Part shown: in pieces, positions 1 to 8,678 of the stretch
Numbering within the stretch: the stretch's first letter is position 1
Layout of the letters: each line of letters begins with the position of its first letter
NCBI GenBank assembly: GCA_025964575.1
Contig: JAOPYO010000066.1
Location: 1 to 56,222 of the forward strand
DNA: 56,222 bases
Direction: 5' to 3'
Source of the DNA: Actinomycetes bacterium
GTDB lineage: Bacteria; Actinomycetota; Actinomycetes; Streptosporangiales; Streptosporangiaceae
Program-made: the position numbers and the translations under genes
The notes under the pieces: generated by a model
What the model was told of the DNA's origin: nothing
The model's database searches: none
Seen by the model: the letters and a program-made list of their open reading frames with translations, nothing else

Positions 1-262
1 TGAGGGTTTGGTTGCCGGTGTAGGAGTACTTCAGTGTCCAGCCGGTGATCGCCGTGCCGAGGTTGGTGATGGTGAGGTTGGCGGTGAAGCCGGTGCCCCA
101 GTCGTTCTTGGAGTAGTCGACCTTGCAACCGGTCGCGGCGGCCTCGGCGCCCGTGACGGCCAGGCCGGCGATTCCGGAGCTCATGACGAGCGCCGCGGCG
201 GCCGCGGCGACACCGCGGTTCACGGCCGAGCGCCGGGTCCCGCGTCGGAGGTGGATTCTCAC
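1..262 (-). CDS. Secreted CBM2 (cellulose-binding) protein, N-terminal part only
   Basis: The gene starts at a GTG (260-262) preceded by a GGAG ribosome-binding site and runs off the left edge, so about 87 codons are visible. Residues 1-42 form a signal peptide: an Arg-rich start, an Ala-rich hydrophobic core and an AEAAA cleavage region. From residue 45 the sequence reads as a family 2 carbohydrate-binding module (Cys, then NDWGTGF, TITNLG and ITGWTLKYSY), which binds crystalline cellulose. The CBM is N-terminal, so a catalytic domain such as a GH or LPMO domain probably follows outside the window; its identity cannot be seen. A CebR-type operator lies 75 bp upstream, which supports cello-oligosaccharide induction. 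The CBM2 identity is firm; the enzyme class is unknown. Confidence 0.85.
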   Translation of the reverse strand, partial: MRIHLRRGTRRSAVNRGVAAAAAALVMSSGIAGLAVTGAEAAATGCKVDYSKNDWGTGFTANLTITNLGTAITGWTLKYSYTGNQTL

Positions 263-336
263 GTTGGATTCTCCTCGTGACATCTCATGGGGGTGGTCCC
301 TTCCGGCTCCGGTACGGAGTCGTGACGGCATGGATG

Positions 337-350
337 TGGGAGCGCTCCCA
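337..350. promoter_or_regulatory. CebR/CelR operator (perfect 14-bp palindrome)
   Basis: TGGGAGCGCTCCCA is a perfect palindrome and matches the consensus bound by the LacI-family cellulose-utilisation repressors CebR (Streptomyces) and CelR (Thermobifida). It lies 75 bp upstream of the CBM2 gene start and just downstream of a candidate promoter on the same strand, a position suited to repression. No cebR gene is in the window. Confidence 0.85.
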
Positions 351-351
351 G

Positions 352-381
352 ACGATAGGCACGGCCCTGTCCAGCGGTCGA
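352..381 (-). promoter_or_regulatory. Candidate promoter of the CBM2 gene
   Basis: On the minus strand a TATCGT (-10, 352-357) lies 18 bp from TCGACC (-35, 376-381). Transcription would start at about the CebR operator. The match is moderate and the call rests mainly on its placement next to the operator. Confidence 0.4.
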
Positions 382-413
382 GTAAGCCGGGCCTTTTCCG
401 GGATCTTTCATGG

Positions 414-690
414 TCAGCTGCTGGCGCAGGAGAGGGTCGCGGGGACGCCGTTGGTCCCGGACTGGCTCGCGGTGAAGCCGAACTGCGTGGTCGCCTTCGC
501 CGCGAGGTTGCCGTTCCAGCTGAGGTTGGCGGCGGTGACGGCCGAGCCGGTCTGGGCCAGTGTGGGGCCTCGCCCATGTTGCCGTACTGGTGTTGGTCGT
601 CGTTGATTCGCACCCAGGACGAGCCGGCGTCGTCGGACCGGAAGACTCCCGTCACGAACGTGTTCGGGTTCACCCTGTGTCACCTGCGGA
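414..690 (-). pseudogene. Remnant of a GH74 xyloglucanase with C-terminal CBM2
   Basis: Two pieces in different frames are recognisable on the minus strand. At about 566-690, VFRSDDAGSSWVRINDDQHQ followed by YGNMGEA matches the late part of GH74 xyloglucanases. At 414-562, NLSWNGNLAA, FGFTASQSG and the final Cys match the last half of a CBM2 and end at a normal TGA. In an intact enzyme the rest of the propeller, the linker and the first half of the CBM2 would lie between them, so an internal deletion joined the pieces out of frame. The GH74 piece has an in-frame stop just upstream. It is a dead relic beside the living CBM2 gene, perhaps a former second gene of the cellulolytic locus. Confidence 0.75.
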
Positions 691-996
691 CGCGTCGCAG
701 GAGCATGAGAACACGGAACGTCGAGCCGCAACTCACGCGGAGAGGGCGTGCCGGTGGTCAGCTGCCCTCTCCGCGCGAGGTCCACCCGGTGCGGGCCCGG
801 CTCCCACGCTCTTAGGCCCGCACCGGTGTTTGGGTGCCCGTCCCGGGAGAGCGTGGCTGGGGCGGGCCGGGAACGCTTGGCGCGGCGGAGCTCCATCAGC
901 GTTTCCCAGCCCCTAGTCGTTCCTCAGAGGCGTGAGGTTGCCGTGTTCTTCAAGATTCTTTTCAAAGATTCTTTTCCGGGGGGCATGACCCCATCC
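691..996. other. No gene seen
   Basis: Open frames here have no recognisable protein and no ribosome-binding site. The stretch lies between the GH74 relic and the end of pmt and may hold further degraded sequence. Confidence 0.5.
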
Positions 997-2577
997 TCAG
1001 ATCCAGCTGTTGAGCCACATCCGGGCGTGCCAGGAGTCGTAGGGGATGACCTGTGCGGCCAGTACCGGGTACAGGTAGAAGAAGTTGGCGAGCACCACCA
1101 GGACGTAGGCTCCGGCCGCGGCCGCGCCGATGACCCGGCGGAGTCCGGTTTCCTTGGCGGGCCCGATGATCATCCCTAGCATCAGCACGATCGCCAGCAC
1201 CATGAACGGCAGCATCGGTGTGGCGTAGAACAGGAACATCGTCCGGTCGGCGAAGGCCGGCCAGAACCACGGGATCCACCCCGCCGCGTAGCCCAGCAGG
1301 ATCGCTCCGGCCCGCCAGTCGCGTTGCAGCAGCCAGACGATCAGCACCATGACGAGCGCGACCACGGCGGCCCACCAGATCGCGGGGGTGCCGATGCCCA
1401 GGATCTCCCGGGAGCACTTGGCGGCACCACAGCCGGACTTGGGCTCGGTGTAGAAGAACGCCACGGGCCGGCGCAGGACCGGCCAGTCCCACGGCCAGGA
1501 TTGGTACGGATGCTTGGCGTGGAGGTTGGTGTGGAAGTTCCACATCTCCTTGTGGTAACTCCACAGATCCGGCATCGCCTCGAACGGGCGCATCAGCGGG
1601 TTAGAGGCGATCTTGCCGCGTCCCCAGCCGCCGGCGGTGAAGATCCATCCGGACCAGGAGGCGATGTAGGTGACGACGGAGAGAACGACCATGGAGAAGA
1701 AGGCGGGCAACGCCTCCATGACCAGCGTGCCGCGGACCGGGTGCTGGACGCCGGCGGCACGCCGCGCGCCCCAGTCCCAGACCACCACCATGAGGCCGAA
1801 CGCGGCGAGGTAGAAGATCCCGGTCCATTTGGTCGCGATGGCCAGACCGAGGCAGAGGCCCGCCGGGATGCGCCACCAGTGCATGATGAACGGGCCGAGT
1901 CCCCAGCCGAACCCGCCGGAGGCTTCGACTTTGGCGGCCAGCCGGGCCCGAGCCTGATCCCGGTCGATGACCAGGCAGCCGAACGCGCAGAGAATCCAGA
2001 ACATCACGAAGATGTCGAGCAGCGCCGTGCGGCTGGTCACCAGTTCCAGCCCGTCAAGCGCGAGGAGCAGTCCGGCGGCGCAGCCGAGCAGCGTCGAACG
2101 CGTCATCCGGCGGGCGATGCGGGCCAGGATCAGCACCGACAGTGTGCCGATCAGTGCGGGCATGAAACGCCAGCCGAAGGGGGTTGCGCCGAACAGCCAC
2201 TCGCCGATCGCGATCATCCATTTGCCGACCGGCGGATGGGCGACGAAGGCCCCGCCGCCCTGCCAGATCTGGTCGACATGGCCCGCGAGGAAGAGCTTGT
2301 CGGCCTCGCCGTGAGTGCTGTCGATCGTCGAGTGCTCATAGCCGAACTTGAGGAGCGCGGCGGCGTCCTTGGCGTAGTAGGTCTCGTCGAAGACCACGCT
2401 GTGCGGGATGGCCAGCCGGTCGAAGCGCAGGAACGCCGCGAGCGCGGTGACCAGCAAAGGTCCCAGCCAGCCCACCAACCGGCTGCCGGGAATCGCCGTG
2501 GTAAGCCAATCCCGCAGGTCGGGTCGGTGGGGTCGCTCCATCGGCTGTGTCTCCGGCCGGATTTCCGTCATCGCCAC
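997..2577 (-). CDS. pmt: Dolichyl/polyprenyl-phosphate-mannose--protein mannosyltransferase (PMT family)
   Basis: A 526-residue multi-pass membrane protein of the GT39 family. It transfers mannose from polyprenyl-phosphate-mannose to Ser/Thr of exported proteins on the outer face of the membrane. The first extracytoplasmic loop carries the acidic pair D64-E65 (VVFDETYYAKDA) typical of PMT, about ten further membrane segments follow, and the protein ends in the HARMWLNSWI tail usual for the actinobacterial enzyme (Mycobacterium tuberculosis Rv1002c type). It is divergent from rsmI, as in mycobacteria. A TACGAT hexamer six bases before the GTG suggests a leaderless transcript and supports this start; ATG at 2571 is an alternative. 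Confidence 0.93.
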   Translation of the reverse strand: MAMTEIRPETQPMERPHRPDLRDWLTTAIPGSRLVGWLGPLLVTALAAFLRFDRLAIPHSVVFDETYYAKDAAALLKFGYEHSTIDSTHGEADKLFLAGHVDQIWQGGGAFVAHPPVGKWMIAIGEWLFGATPFGWRFMPALIGTLSVLILARIARRMTRSTLLGCAAGLLLALDGLELVTSRTALLDIFVMFWILCAFGCLVIDRDQARARLAAKVEASGGFGWGLGPFIMHWWRIPAGLCLGLAIATKWTGIFYLAAFGLMVVVWDWGARRAAGVQHPVRGTLVMEALPAFFSMVVLSVVTYIASWSGWIFTAGGWGRGKIASNPLMRPFEAMPDLWSYHKEMWNFHTNLHAKHPYQSWPWDWPVLRRPVAFFYTEPKSGCGAAKCSREILGIGTPAIWWAAVVALVMVLIVWLLQRDWRAGAILLGYAAGWIPWFWPAFADRTMFLFYATPMLPFMVLAIVLMLGMIIGPAKETGLRRVIGAAAAGAYVLVVLANFFYLYPVLAAQVIPYDSWHARMWLNSWI

Positions 2578-2583
2578 CCGGCT

Positions 2584-2589
2584 ATCGTA
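2584..2589 (-). promoter_or_regulatory. Candidate -10 element for leaderless pmt mRNA
   Basis: TACGAT on the minus strand sits six bases upstream of the GTG start of pmt, the spacing seen for leaderless actinobacterial genes. No Shine-Dalgarno sequence precedes the GTG. Confidence 0.4.
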
Positions 2590-2623
2590 AGGGTGAGCCC
2601 ATCATTCCGGGAGAATGGGCGTC

Positions 2624-3460
2624 ATGCGCGGACAGTTGATACTGGCGGGGGCACCGATCGGGCGGCCCGAGGACGCCTCGGCCCGGTTGCGTGACGCGCT
2701 CGCCGCGGCTGGGATCATCGCGGCGGAGGACACCAGGCGGCTCCGCCGGCTCGCCTCCGATCTGGGCATCGAGCTCCGGGCCAGGATCGTGTCCTACTAC
2801 GACCAGAACGAGCGGGCCCGGGCCGAGGAGTTGCTGCGCGACCTGCTGGACGGGCACGACGTGCTCGTCATCACCGACGCGGGGCTGCCGGGGGTATCCG
2901 ACCCCGGCTACCGCCTCGTGATCGCCGCCGTGGCGGAGAACGTGCCCGTCACCGTGCTGCCCGGGCCGTCCGCCGTCACCACCGCGCTGGTGGTCTCCGG
3001 ACTGCCGTCCGACCGGTTCTGTTTCGAGGGGTTCCTGCCGCGCAAGCCCGGGGAGCGCAGGGCCCGGCTGTCGTCGCTGGCCGCCGAGCCGCGCACCATG
3101 ATCTTCTTCGAGGCCCCGCACCGGTTGGCCGCCGCGCTGCTCGCGCTGGCGGAGGCGTTCGGAGAGGAGCGCCCCGCCGCCGTCTGCCGCGAGTTGACCA
3201 AGACGTACGAGGAGGTACGCCGGGGCCCGCTCGGGGAGCTCGCGGAGTGGGCGGCGGCCGGTGTGAAGGGTGAGATCACCGTCGTCGTCGGCGGAGCCCC
3301 GGAACGCGTGGGCCTCGAGGACCCGGTCGAACTGGCCGCCGAGGTCGCTCGCCGCGAGGCCGTGGGGACGCCCCGCAAACAGGCCATCGGTGAGGTGGCG
3401 AAGGAGAACGGTCAGCCCAAGAGAGTCGTCTACGACGCGGTGCTGGCAGCACGTTCCTGA
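2624..3460 (+). CDS. rsmI: 16S rRNA (cytidine(1402)-2'-O)-methyltransferase
   Basis: A 278-residue SAM-dependent methyltransferase of the tetrapyrrole-methylase fold that 2'-O-methylates C1402 in the 16S rRNA decoding centre. The N-terminus has the family signature LILAGAPIGRPEDAS, followed by AEDTRRLRRL, the SYYDQNE segment, and ITDAGLPGVSDPGYRLV, the SAM-binding region. The start at 2624 is chosen because GGGAG (2609-2613) lies ten bases upstream; the in-frame ATG at 2615 is too close to that site. It is divergent from pmt, the usual actinobacterial arrangement, and stands alone with no downstream partner. Confidence 0.95.
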   Translation: MRGQLILAGAPIGRPEDASARLRDALAAAGIIAAEDTRRLRRLASDLGIELRARIVSYYDQNERARAEELLRDLLDGHDVLVITDAGLPGVSDPGYRLVIAAVAENVPVTVLPGPSAVTTALVVSGLPSDRFCFEGFLPRKPGERRARLSSLAAEPRTMIFFEAPHRLAAALLALAEAFGEERPAAVCRELTKTYEEVRRGPLGELAEWAAAGVKGEITVVVGGAPERVGLEDPVELAAEVARREAVGTPRKQAIGEVAKENGQPKRVVYDAVLAARS

Positions 3461-3690
3461 CGCTAAGAAATGGTCTGATTACTGTGCGATTGCGGAGCAA
3501 GGTGCACGCTTAGGTCATGGAAGTCGCATCAAAAGGTCAAGTGTAGGTAGATCTACGTCAAAGTATGCAAGATACATTCGTGGCCATCTCGTAGAAAACC
3601 ATTCGCGGCCCCACACTCAGGGCGGATCCGGATATGCGGGCTCAGAGCCCGCGGAACCCACGGATTCCCCACGAGCGACGGGGGTGCGGC

Positions 3691-4005
3691 ATGCGAGACA
3701 CCTGCGTGACGACGGAGATCTGGGGCTTCCAGTGCCAGCGCTGCGAGCGCCGCTGGGAAGAGGTCTACGAGGCGTGGCACGCCAACGACGGGCACGGTGG
3801 CGACGCTGTCACCTGGCGATACCACGGCATCGTCTGCTGCCCGCCTTGGTGCGATCCGACCTGCCCGAGCTGCGGCGGCCTGGGGGCGAAGGTCCTGCCC
3901 TCCCACTGGCACGACCAAGACCAAGACCAAGGTCACGCTCACGATCACGGTCCCGGACGAGAGGCCGGCCACGGCTACGTACCCCGGCCCCGCAGGTCGG
4001 CCTGA
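3691..4005 (+). CDS. Small Cys-rich protein with His/Asp-rich tail, unknown function
   Basis: A 104-residue protein with no family I can name. The N-terminal half has zinc-ribbon-like cysteines: FQCQRCERRWEE, then CCPPWCDPTC and PSCGG, giving two or three CxxC-like pairs. The C-terminal third is rich in His, Asp and Gln (HWHDQDQDQGHAHDHG), which looks metal-binding. The start at 3691 follows GGGGGTG; an in-frame ATG at 3634 would add 19 poorly conserved-looking residues. Three perfect copies of the hexamer gaccaa (3913-3930) encode the DQ repeat, so that tail may vary in length. It is flanked by rsmI and a convergent GT-C gene with no operon partner. A structural zinc protein or metal chaperone is possible but unproven. 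Confidence 0.6.
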   Translation: MRDTCVTTEIWGFQCQRCERRWEEVYEAWHANDGHGGDAVTWRYHGIVCCPPWCDPTCPSCGGLGAKVLPSHWHDQDQDQGHAHDHGPGREAGHGYVPRPRRSA

Positions 4006-4050
4006 AGCCTGCGGGTGCCACGGACGGCTCGCCGGCCGGCCGGGCCGAAG

Positions 4051-5580
4051 TCACGATGCCGTACTGGCCGCGCGTTCCTCCCCGATCACAGAATCGGCGG
4101 AGGGGCGGGCGAAGGTGAGGGCGGCGGCGATGCAGGCGAGCGGGACCGCGGGCAAGATATAGCGGTAGTCGAACTCGGCGGTCGCCGCCGGGGCGAGCAG
4201 CAGCCCGACCGAGGTGATCCAGGGCAGCAGCGCGGCCCCCGTCACGCTCTGCCAGAACCTGGCGCGGCGGCCCGTTCGGCGGCGGACGGGAAATAGGCCG
4301 ATCAGGAGGATCACGCCTAGCAGCGTGCCGGGCAGCCGGAAGACCGCCTGATATCCGCGCATCACGGCCGCGAAGGGTTCCACGATCTTGGTGTGGGCCG
4401 GCCCCCGCTCGTACGCGGCGGCCTCCTGGGCGGCCGTGGTGTTCGGGGTCACCGACCACTGGCCGAGGTCGTCGGGCCTGGTACCGAACCGGTACCGGTT
4501 GAAGGTCGCATAGTCGGGATAGACCGTACGGTTCCACTGGAAGACGCGGAAGAAGTCCTTGGCCACCACCCGTAGGTAGTCGCCGGGCTGGGCCAGGATG
4601 GCCCGCTCGGCGAAGTCACCGGCCAGCGTGTTCTGGCCGGCGCTGAACGTCAGGTCCGGAAGCCGGTGCAGGGGAGCGTCGCGGGCCCACAGGTAGTTCT
4701 GCGAGGGCGGCCGCTTGTCCGGGGGCGTGGTCGTGCACAGCGGCAACTCCTGCACCGGCGGATCGATCTTGTTGCAGTCGGCGAACGCCATGACCCGTAC
4801 GTACAGGAAGACTCCGTCGCTGCGGGTCAGCGCGACCTTGCCGTGCTCGGCATAGAACCACCCCGCGTACATGCTCAGCGGGAGTGCCGCGGCGGCCAGG
4901 ACCGCGCCGATGGTACGCAGCCGTACCCGGCGGACCAGTAGGTAGCCCACCGCGGCCACGATCACCGCGAGCCCGAGCGAACGGGTCAGCGCTGCCAGCG
5001 ACAGCAGCCCGCCGGCGGCGGCGCCCGCCCGCCAGGAGGGCCGGTCCCGCCAGAGCAGCACCGTGATGGCGGCGACGATCAAGAAAATGAACGGCGCGTC
5101 GGAGAGGATCAGCTGTTCGAGTTGGATCTGGTACGAGTCGAACATGATCGGTACGGCGGCGAGGGTGGCTCCCCAGCCGGGGAGGCCGAACCGGCGGCGG
5201 AGCAGGAGGTAGATCATCACGGCCGTGCCCAGACCCATCAGGTGCTGGACGCCGGTTACGAGAGCGAAGCTGTGGAAGGGCCTGAGCAGCAGCAAGAGCA
5301 GGCCGTAGCCGCTGGGCCGGATCGGATCGGGACCGGGGTGTAGCGCGACATGGACATAGGTGAAGCTGTCGCTGAACCACATGGAGGGGCCGTAGCCCAC
5401 CATCGCGATGATCCGCAGCAGCGTGGCGACGCCGAGTGCGGAGAGGAAAAGCCGATGGGCGCGGATGCGGTCTCGTACGGTTCTCTCGGGCATACCGGTC
5501 ACAGGGGCCCGCATTTTCTGCGATGCCGCCGCTATAGCGGACCTCAATCCGTCGTCAACCGCCAAGTCGTCCTTCGCCAC
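4051..5580 (-). CDS. GT-C-like multi-pass membrane protein, paralogue 1 of 3
   Basis: A 509-residue protein with about ten membrane segments, resembling GT39/PMT_2-type lipid-linked-sugar glycosyltransferases. The first outer loop has an acidic motif, MWFSDSFTYVH (D71), in the place of the catalytic Asp of GT-C enzymes. It is followed by IRPSGYG, LEQLILSDAPF, a large outer domain with two cysteines (FADCNK and ELPLC), and near the end EFDYRYILPAVPLAC. These blocks recur in the genes at 5591-7162 and 9962-11392. It starts at GTG 5580, ten bases after the upstream gene stops, so the two are probably co-transcribed; an in-frame ATG at 5514 is an alternative start. The donor and acceptor are unknown, and the enzyme class is inferred from topology and motif. 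Confidence 0.7.
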   Translation of the reverse strand: MAKDDLAVDDGLRSAIAAASQKMRAPVTGMPERTVRDRIRAHRLFLSALGVATLLRIIAMVGYGPSMWFSDSFTYVHVALHPGPDPIRPSGYGLLLLLLRPFHSFALVTGVQHLMGLGTAVMIYLLLRRRFGLPGWGATLAAVPIMFDSYQIQLEQLILSDAPFIFLIVAAITVLLWRDRPSWRAGAAAGGLLSLAALTRSLGLAVIVAAVGYLLVRRVRLRTIGAVLAAAALPLSMYAGWFYAEHGKVALTRSDGVFLYVRVMAFADCNKIDPPVQELPLCTTTPPDKRPPSQNYLWARDAPLHRLPDLTFSAGQNTLAGDFAERAILAQPGDYLRVVAKDFFRVFQWNRTVYPDYATFNRYRFGTRPDDLGQWSVTPNTTAAQEAAAYERGPAHTKIVEPFAAVMRGYQAVFRLPGTLLGVILLIGLFPVRRRTGRRARFWQSVTGAALLPWITSVGLLLAPAATAEFDYRYILPAVPLACIAAALTFARPSADSVIGEERAASTAS

Positions 5581-5590
5581 CCGGTAATCA

Positions 5591-7162
5591 TCAGACCTTT
5601 TCGGGGATCAATTCCCCGGCCACCGGCGAGACTGTCTCCTCATCCCGGTTGTTCCGATCATTCCGCCCACCGAGTTTACGTAGTTTGAGCAGCCGGTACG
5701 TCGGAAGGTCGCGCAGGGCGAGTCCGGCCGCGAGGCAGGCCATCGGGATCGCCGGGACGACATAGCGGTAGTCGAACTCCGCGGTGGCGGCAGGAGCGAC
5801 GAGCAGAGCCGCGACAGCGCCCATGGGCAGCAGGGCAGGGCCTCCCCAGCGACGCCACGCCCTGGCCATACCGGCCAGGCCGATCAGAAGGATCACGCCG
5901 AGCAGTGTTCCGCGCAGAAAGAAATATTTCTGATAAAAATGCATGAACCCGGCGAAGGGCTCAACGATCCGGGGTGTCGACCGACCCGGCTCATACTTTG
6001 CCAGGTATGGCTTTGCCCATTCTGGGGTGGGCTCGGAGGTCTTCTGGAACTCGTACCTGTTGTACGTGGTGGCGTCCGGGAAGACATGCCTATTCCACTC
6101 GAAGACCCGGGCCACGTCATAGGCGACGGCCTCGAGATAGTCCCCGGGCTGTGAGGTGATCGCGTGCCGGGCGAATTGGCCGGCGAGCAGGCTGTTGCGG
6201 TTGTCGAAGATGTCGTCGGGCAGGCGGTGAAGGGGGGAGACCGTGCCCCAGACGTAGAACTGCGAACTCAACCGCTTCCCGGGCGGCGTCTGGATGCACA
6301 GGGGGATCTCTTCGACCGTGGGCGGCGGACTGAACTTGTCACAGTCGGCGAACTTCATGACCCGGGCGTACAGGAACGGCCCGTCGCTGTTGCTCAGCGC
6401 GAAGCGGCCGTGCGCGGACTGAAACCACTGCGCGTAGCCGAGCAACGGGATCGCGGCGGTGACGACGACGACGGTGACCACCCGCCAGCCGACCCTCCGG
6501 AACACCAGGTACGCGAACATCACCAGTAGCAGGCCCAGTCCAATCGACCGGGTCAGCGCGGTGACGCTCAGCAACAGACCCAGCGCCGCGCCGCGGGTCA
6601 CTGTGATGTCCTTCCACCACAAAGTCGTGGTGACCAGCGCCGTCATCAGGAAGGTGAAGAGCGTGTCGGACAAGATCATGTGCTCGAGCTGGATCTCGTA
6701 GGCGTCGAGGAGCACCGGTACGGCGGCCAGGGTGGCCAGCCAGCCGGGCAGGTTGAAGCGCCGCCAGAGCAGCGCGTAGATCATTACCGCGGTCCCGATG
6801 CCCATGAGGTGCTGCAGTGAGGTGACCAGCGCGAAACGGTGGAACGGCATGAGCGCCTTCAGGAAGAAGGCGTAGCCGTCCGGCCGAACGAGGTGCGGGC
6901 CGCCCTCGATGGCCGTCTGCACGTACTGGTAGGCGTCCATGAACCACATCGCCCAGCGATAACCGAGCATGGTCACGATGCGGAGCGCGACACCCAGTGT
7001 CACGGCGACGAGGAACACCCGGTGCGAGCGGAGGAAGGGCCGGCTGAGGAAGGGCCACTGACGGGTGCGGGCGGCAGGGAGTTGCGCAGCGGCAGGCGCC
7101 GTCTCCTCGTCCGCGGGCACGTCCGCGGACGGGCCCACATCGGGCGCGATGACGTTCGTCAA
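5591..7162 (-). CDS. GT-C-like multi-pass membrane protein, paralogue 2 of 3
   Basis: About 523 residues. It shares the ordered blocks of its neighbour: MWFMDAYQYV (acidic first loop), VRPDGYA, LEHMILSDTLF, the outer-domain cysteines FADCDK and EIPLC, and EFDYRYVVPAIPMAC. A hydrophilic N-terminus of some 45 residues precedes the first membrane segment. The TTG at 7162 is favoured because GGGAGG (7176-7181) lies 12 bases upstream; a TTG at 7189 would add nine residues. It lies upstream of paralogue 1 on the same strand and is divergent from the GT2 gene at 7409. Its likely role is transfer of a sugar from a polyprenyl-phosphate donor on the outside of the membrane; the substrate is unknown. 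Confidence 0.7.
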   Translation of the reverse strand: MTNVIAPDVGPSADVPADEETAPAAAQLPAARTRQWPFLSRPFLRSHRVFLVAVTLGVALRIVTMLGYRWAMWFMDAYQYVQTAIEGGPHLVRPDGYAFFLKALMPFHRFALVTSLQHLMGIGTAVMIYALLWRRFNLPGWLATLAAVPVLLDAYEIQLEHMILSDTLFTFLMTALVTTTLWWKDITVTRGAALGLLLSVTALTRSIGLGLLLVMFAYLVFRRVGWRVVTVVVVTAAIPLLGYAQWFQSAHGRFALSNSDGPFLYARVMKFADCDKFSPPPTVEEIPLCIQTPPGKRLSSQFYVWGTVSPLHRLPDDIFDNRNSLLAGQFARHAITSQPGDYLEAVAYDVARVFEWNRHVFPDATTYNRYEFQKTSEPTPEWAKPYLAKYEPGRSTPRIVEPFAGFMHFYQKYFFLRGTLLGVILLIGLAGMARAWRRWGGPALLPMGAVAALLVAPAATAEFDYRYVVPAIPMACLAAGLALRDLPTYRLLKLRKLGGRNDRNNRDEETVSPVAGELIPEKV

Positions 7163-7408
7163 GACTGTCAGAGACCTCCCTTGGGTCAAGAGACCCGTAT
7201 CCTGTGTACCCAGGGTGCCGCCTGTGAACTGCTCCCGGTGGGAGCTTCCGGTTGCGACTTTGCAACAGGAATGCGTCGTTCTAGTGGAAGAACCGCGCAG
7301 CTAGGGGAGCTGGCAGGCATCATGATTAATGCATAAGATCAGCCGGATCATGCCGAGGTTAGTCGAAATCCCCCGATCCCGTGTGCAAGGGGATGTGAAG
7401 GAGTCGAC

Positions 7409-8668
7409 GTGGAACTCTCCGTAGTTATGCCTTGTCTTAATGAGGCAGAGACCGTGGAGACATGTGTCAGCAAGGCTCTGGCCTGCATTCGTGAGAATGG
7501 TCTCGATGGCGAGGTCATCGTCGCCGACAACGGAAGTACGGACGGCAGCCAGGCGCTGGCCGAGGCGGCGGGAGCCCGCGTCGTCCACGTTGACCGCAAG
7601 GGCTACGGCAACGCCCTGATGGGTGGCATCCGCGCCGCCCGCGGCACGTACGTGATCATGGCGGACGCCGACGACAGCTACGACTTCACGGCGCTCATGC
7701 CGTTCGTCGAGGAGCTACGCGAGGGCGCCGACCTCGTCATGGGTAACCGGTTCAAGGGTGGCATCGCCAAAGGGGCCATGCCCCTGCTGCACCGCCGCCT
7801 CGGCAACCCGGTGCTGAGCTTCATCGGCCGGCTGTTCTTCAAGAGCAAGATCGGCGACTTCCACTGCGGGCTGCGCGGCTTCCGCCGCGACAGCGCCCTC
7901 GCGCTCGGGCTCCAGTCCAGCGGGATGGAGTTCGCCAGCGAGCTCGTGGTCAAGGCGACGATCTTCAATCAGAAGATCACCGAGGTGCCCACCACGCTGG
8001 CGGTGGACGGCCGCTCCCGGCCGCCGCACCTGAACACCTGGCGGGATGGCTGGCGGCACCTGCGCTTCCTCATGCTCTACAGCCCGCGCTGGCTGTTCCT
8101 GATCCCCGGGCTTGTGCTGATCACGCTCGGGCTGTTGGTGGGCGTCGCTCTCTCCTTCGGGCCCATTCGGATCGGGGAGGTCTCCTTCGATGTCGACACC
8201 TTGGTCGGTGCCTCGGCCATGATGGTGATCGGCTTCCAGGCGGTCCTGTTCTCGCTGCTCACCAAGGCCTACGGGGTGGCGGAGGGTTTCCTGCCGACCG
8301 ACCGACGGGCCCGCTGGCTGCTCAACTCGTGGAGCTTCGAACGAGGACTGATCCTCGGTGGGCTGCTTGCCGTCGCCGGCCTGGTCGGGCTGGTGGCCTC
8401 GCTGTTCCACTGGCAGGTGAACAACTTCGGCGAACTCGATCCGCGGCACTCATTGCGGCTGGTGGTGCCGTCGGCCACCGCGCTGATGATGAGCTTCCAG
8501 CTCGTGCTCGGCTCCGCGTTCCTGTCCATCCTGGGCATCCGTCGCTCCTCGCACCCGGGCACCGAGGCCGAGGACACCGACGCCCTCGCCGTGCAGCAGG
8601 CTCTCCTCACCCGGTCCGAGATGACCGAGCCCGAGCAGAAGATCGAGCGCCCGGTCGGGCAGAGCTGA
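7409..8668 (+). CDS. Membrane-anchored polyprenyl-phosphate-sugar synthase (GT2, DPM1-like)
   Basis: A 419-residue protein. Residues 1-215 are a family 2 glycosyltransferase domain: LSVVMPCLNE at the start, VIVADNGSTDG, and the metal-binding DADDS at 86-90, with GDFHCGLRGF as in dolichyl-phosphate-mannose synthases. About four membrane helices follow (near 223-245, 260-285, 315-340 and 365-385). Such enzymes load a hexose from a nucleotide sugar onto polyprenyl phosphate at the inner face, making the donor that GT-C enzymes use outside. The surrounding GT-C genes fit that role. The GTG start follows GAAGGAG with a six-base gap. It leads a run of three genes (7409-11392), with a 10-bp gap to the next. 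Confidence 0.85.
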   Translation: MELSVVMPCLNEAETVETCVSKALACIRENGLDGEVIVADNGSTDGSQALAEAAGARVVHVDRKGYGNALMGGIRAARGTYVIMADADDSYDFTALMPFVEELREGADLVMGNRFKGGIAKGAMPLLHRRLGNPVLSFIGRLFFKSKIGDFHCGLRGFRRDSALALGLQSSGMEFASELVVKATIFNQKITEVPTTLAVDGRSRPPHLNTWRDGWRHLRFLMLYSPRWLFLIPGLVLITLGLLVGVALSFGPIRIGEVSFDVDTLVGASAMMVIGFQAVLFSLLTKAYGVAEGFLPTDRRARWLLNSWSFERGLILGGLLAVAGLVGLVASLFHWQVNNFGELDPRHSLRLVVPSATALMMSFQLVLGSAFLSILGIRRSSHPGTEAEDTDALAVQQALLTRSEMTEPEQKIERPVGQS

Positions 8669-8678
8669 CCTACCAGAA

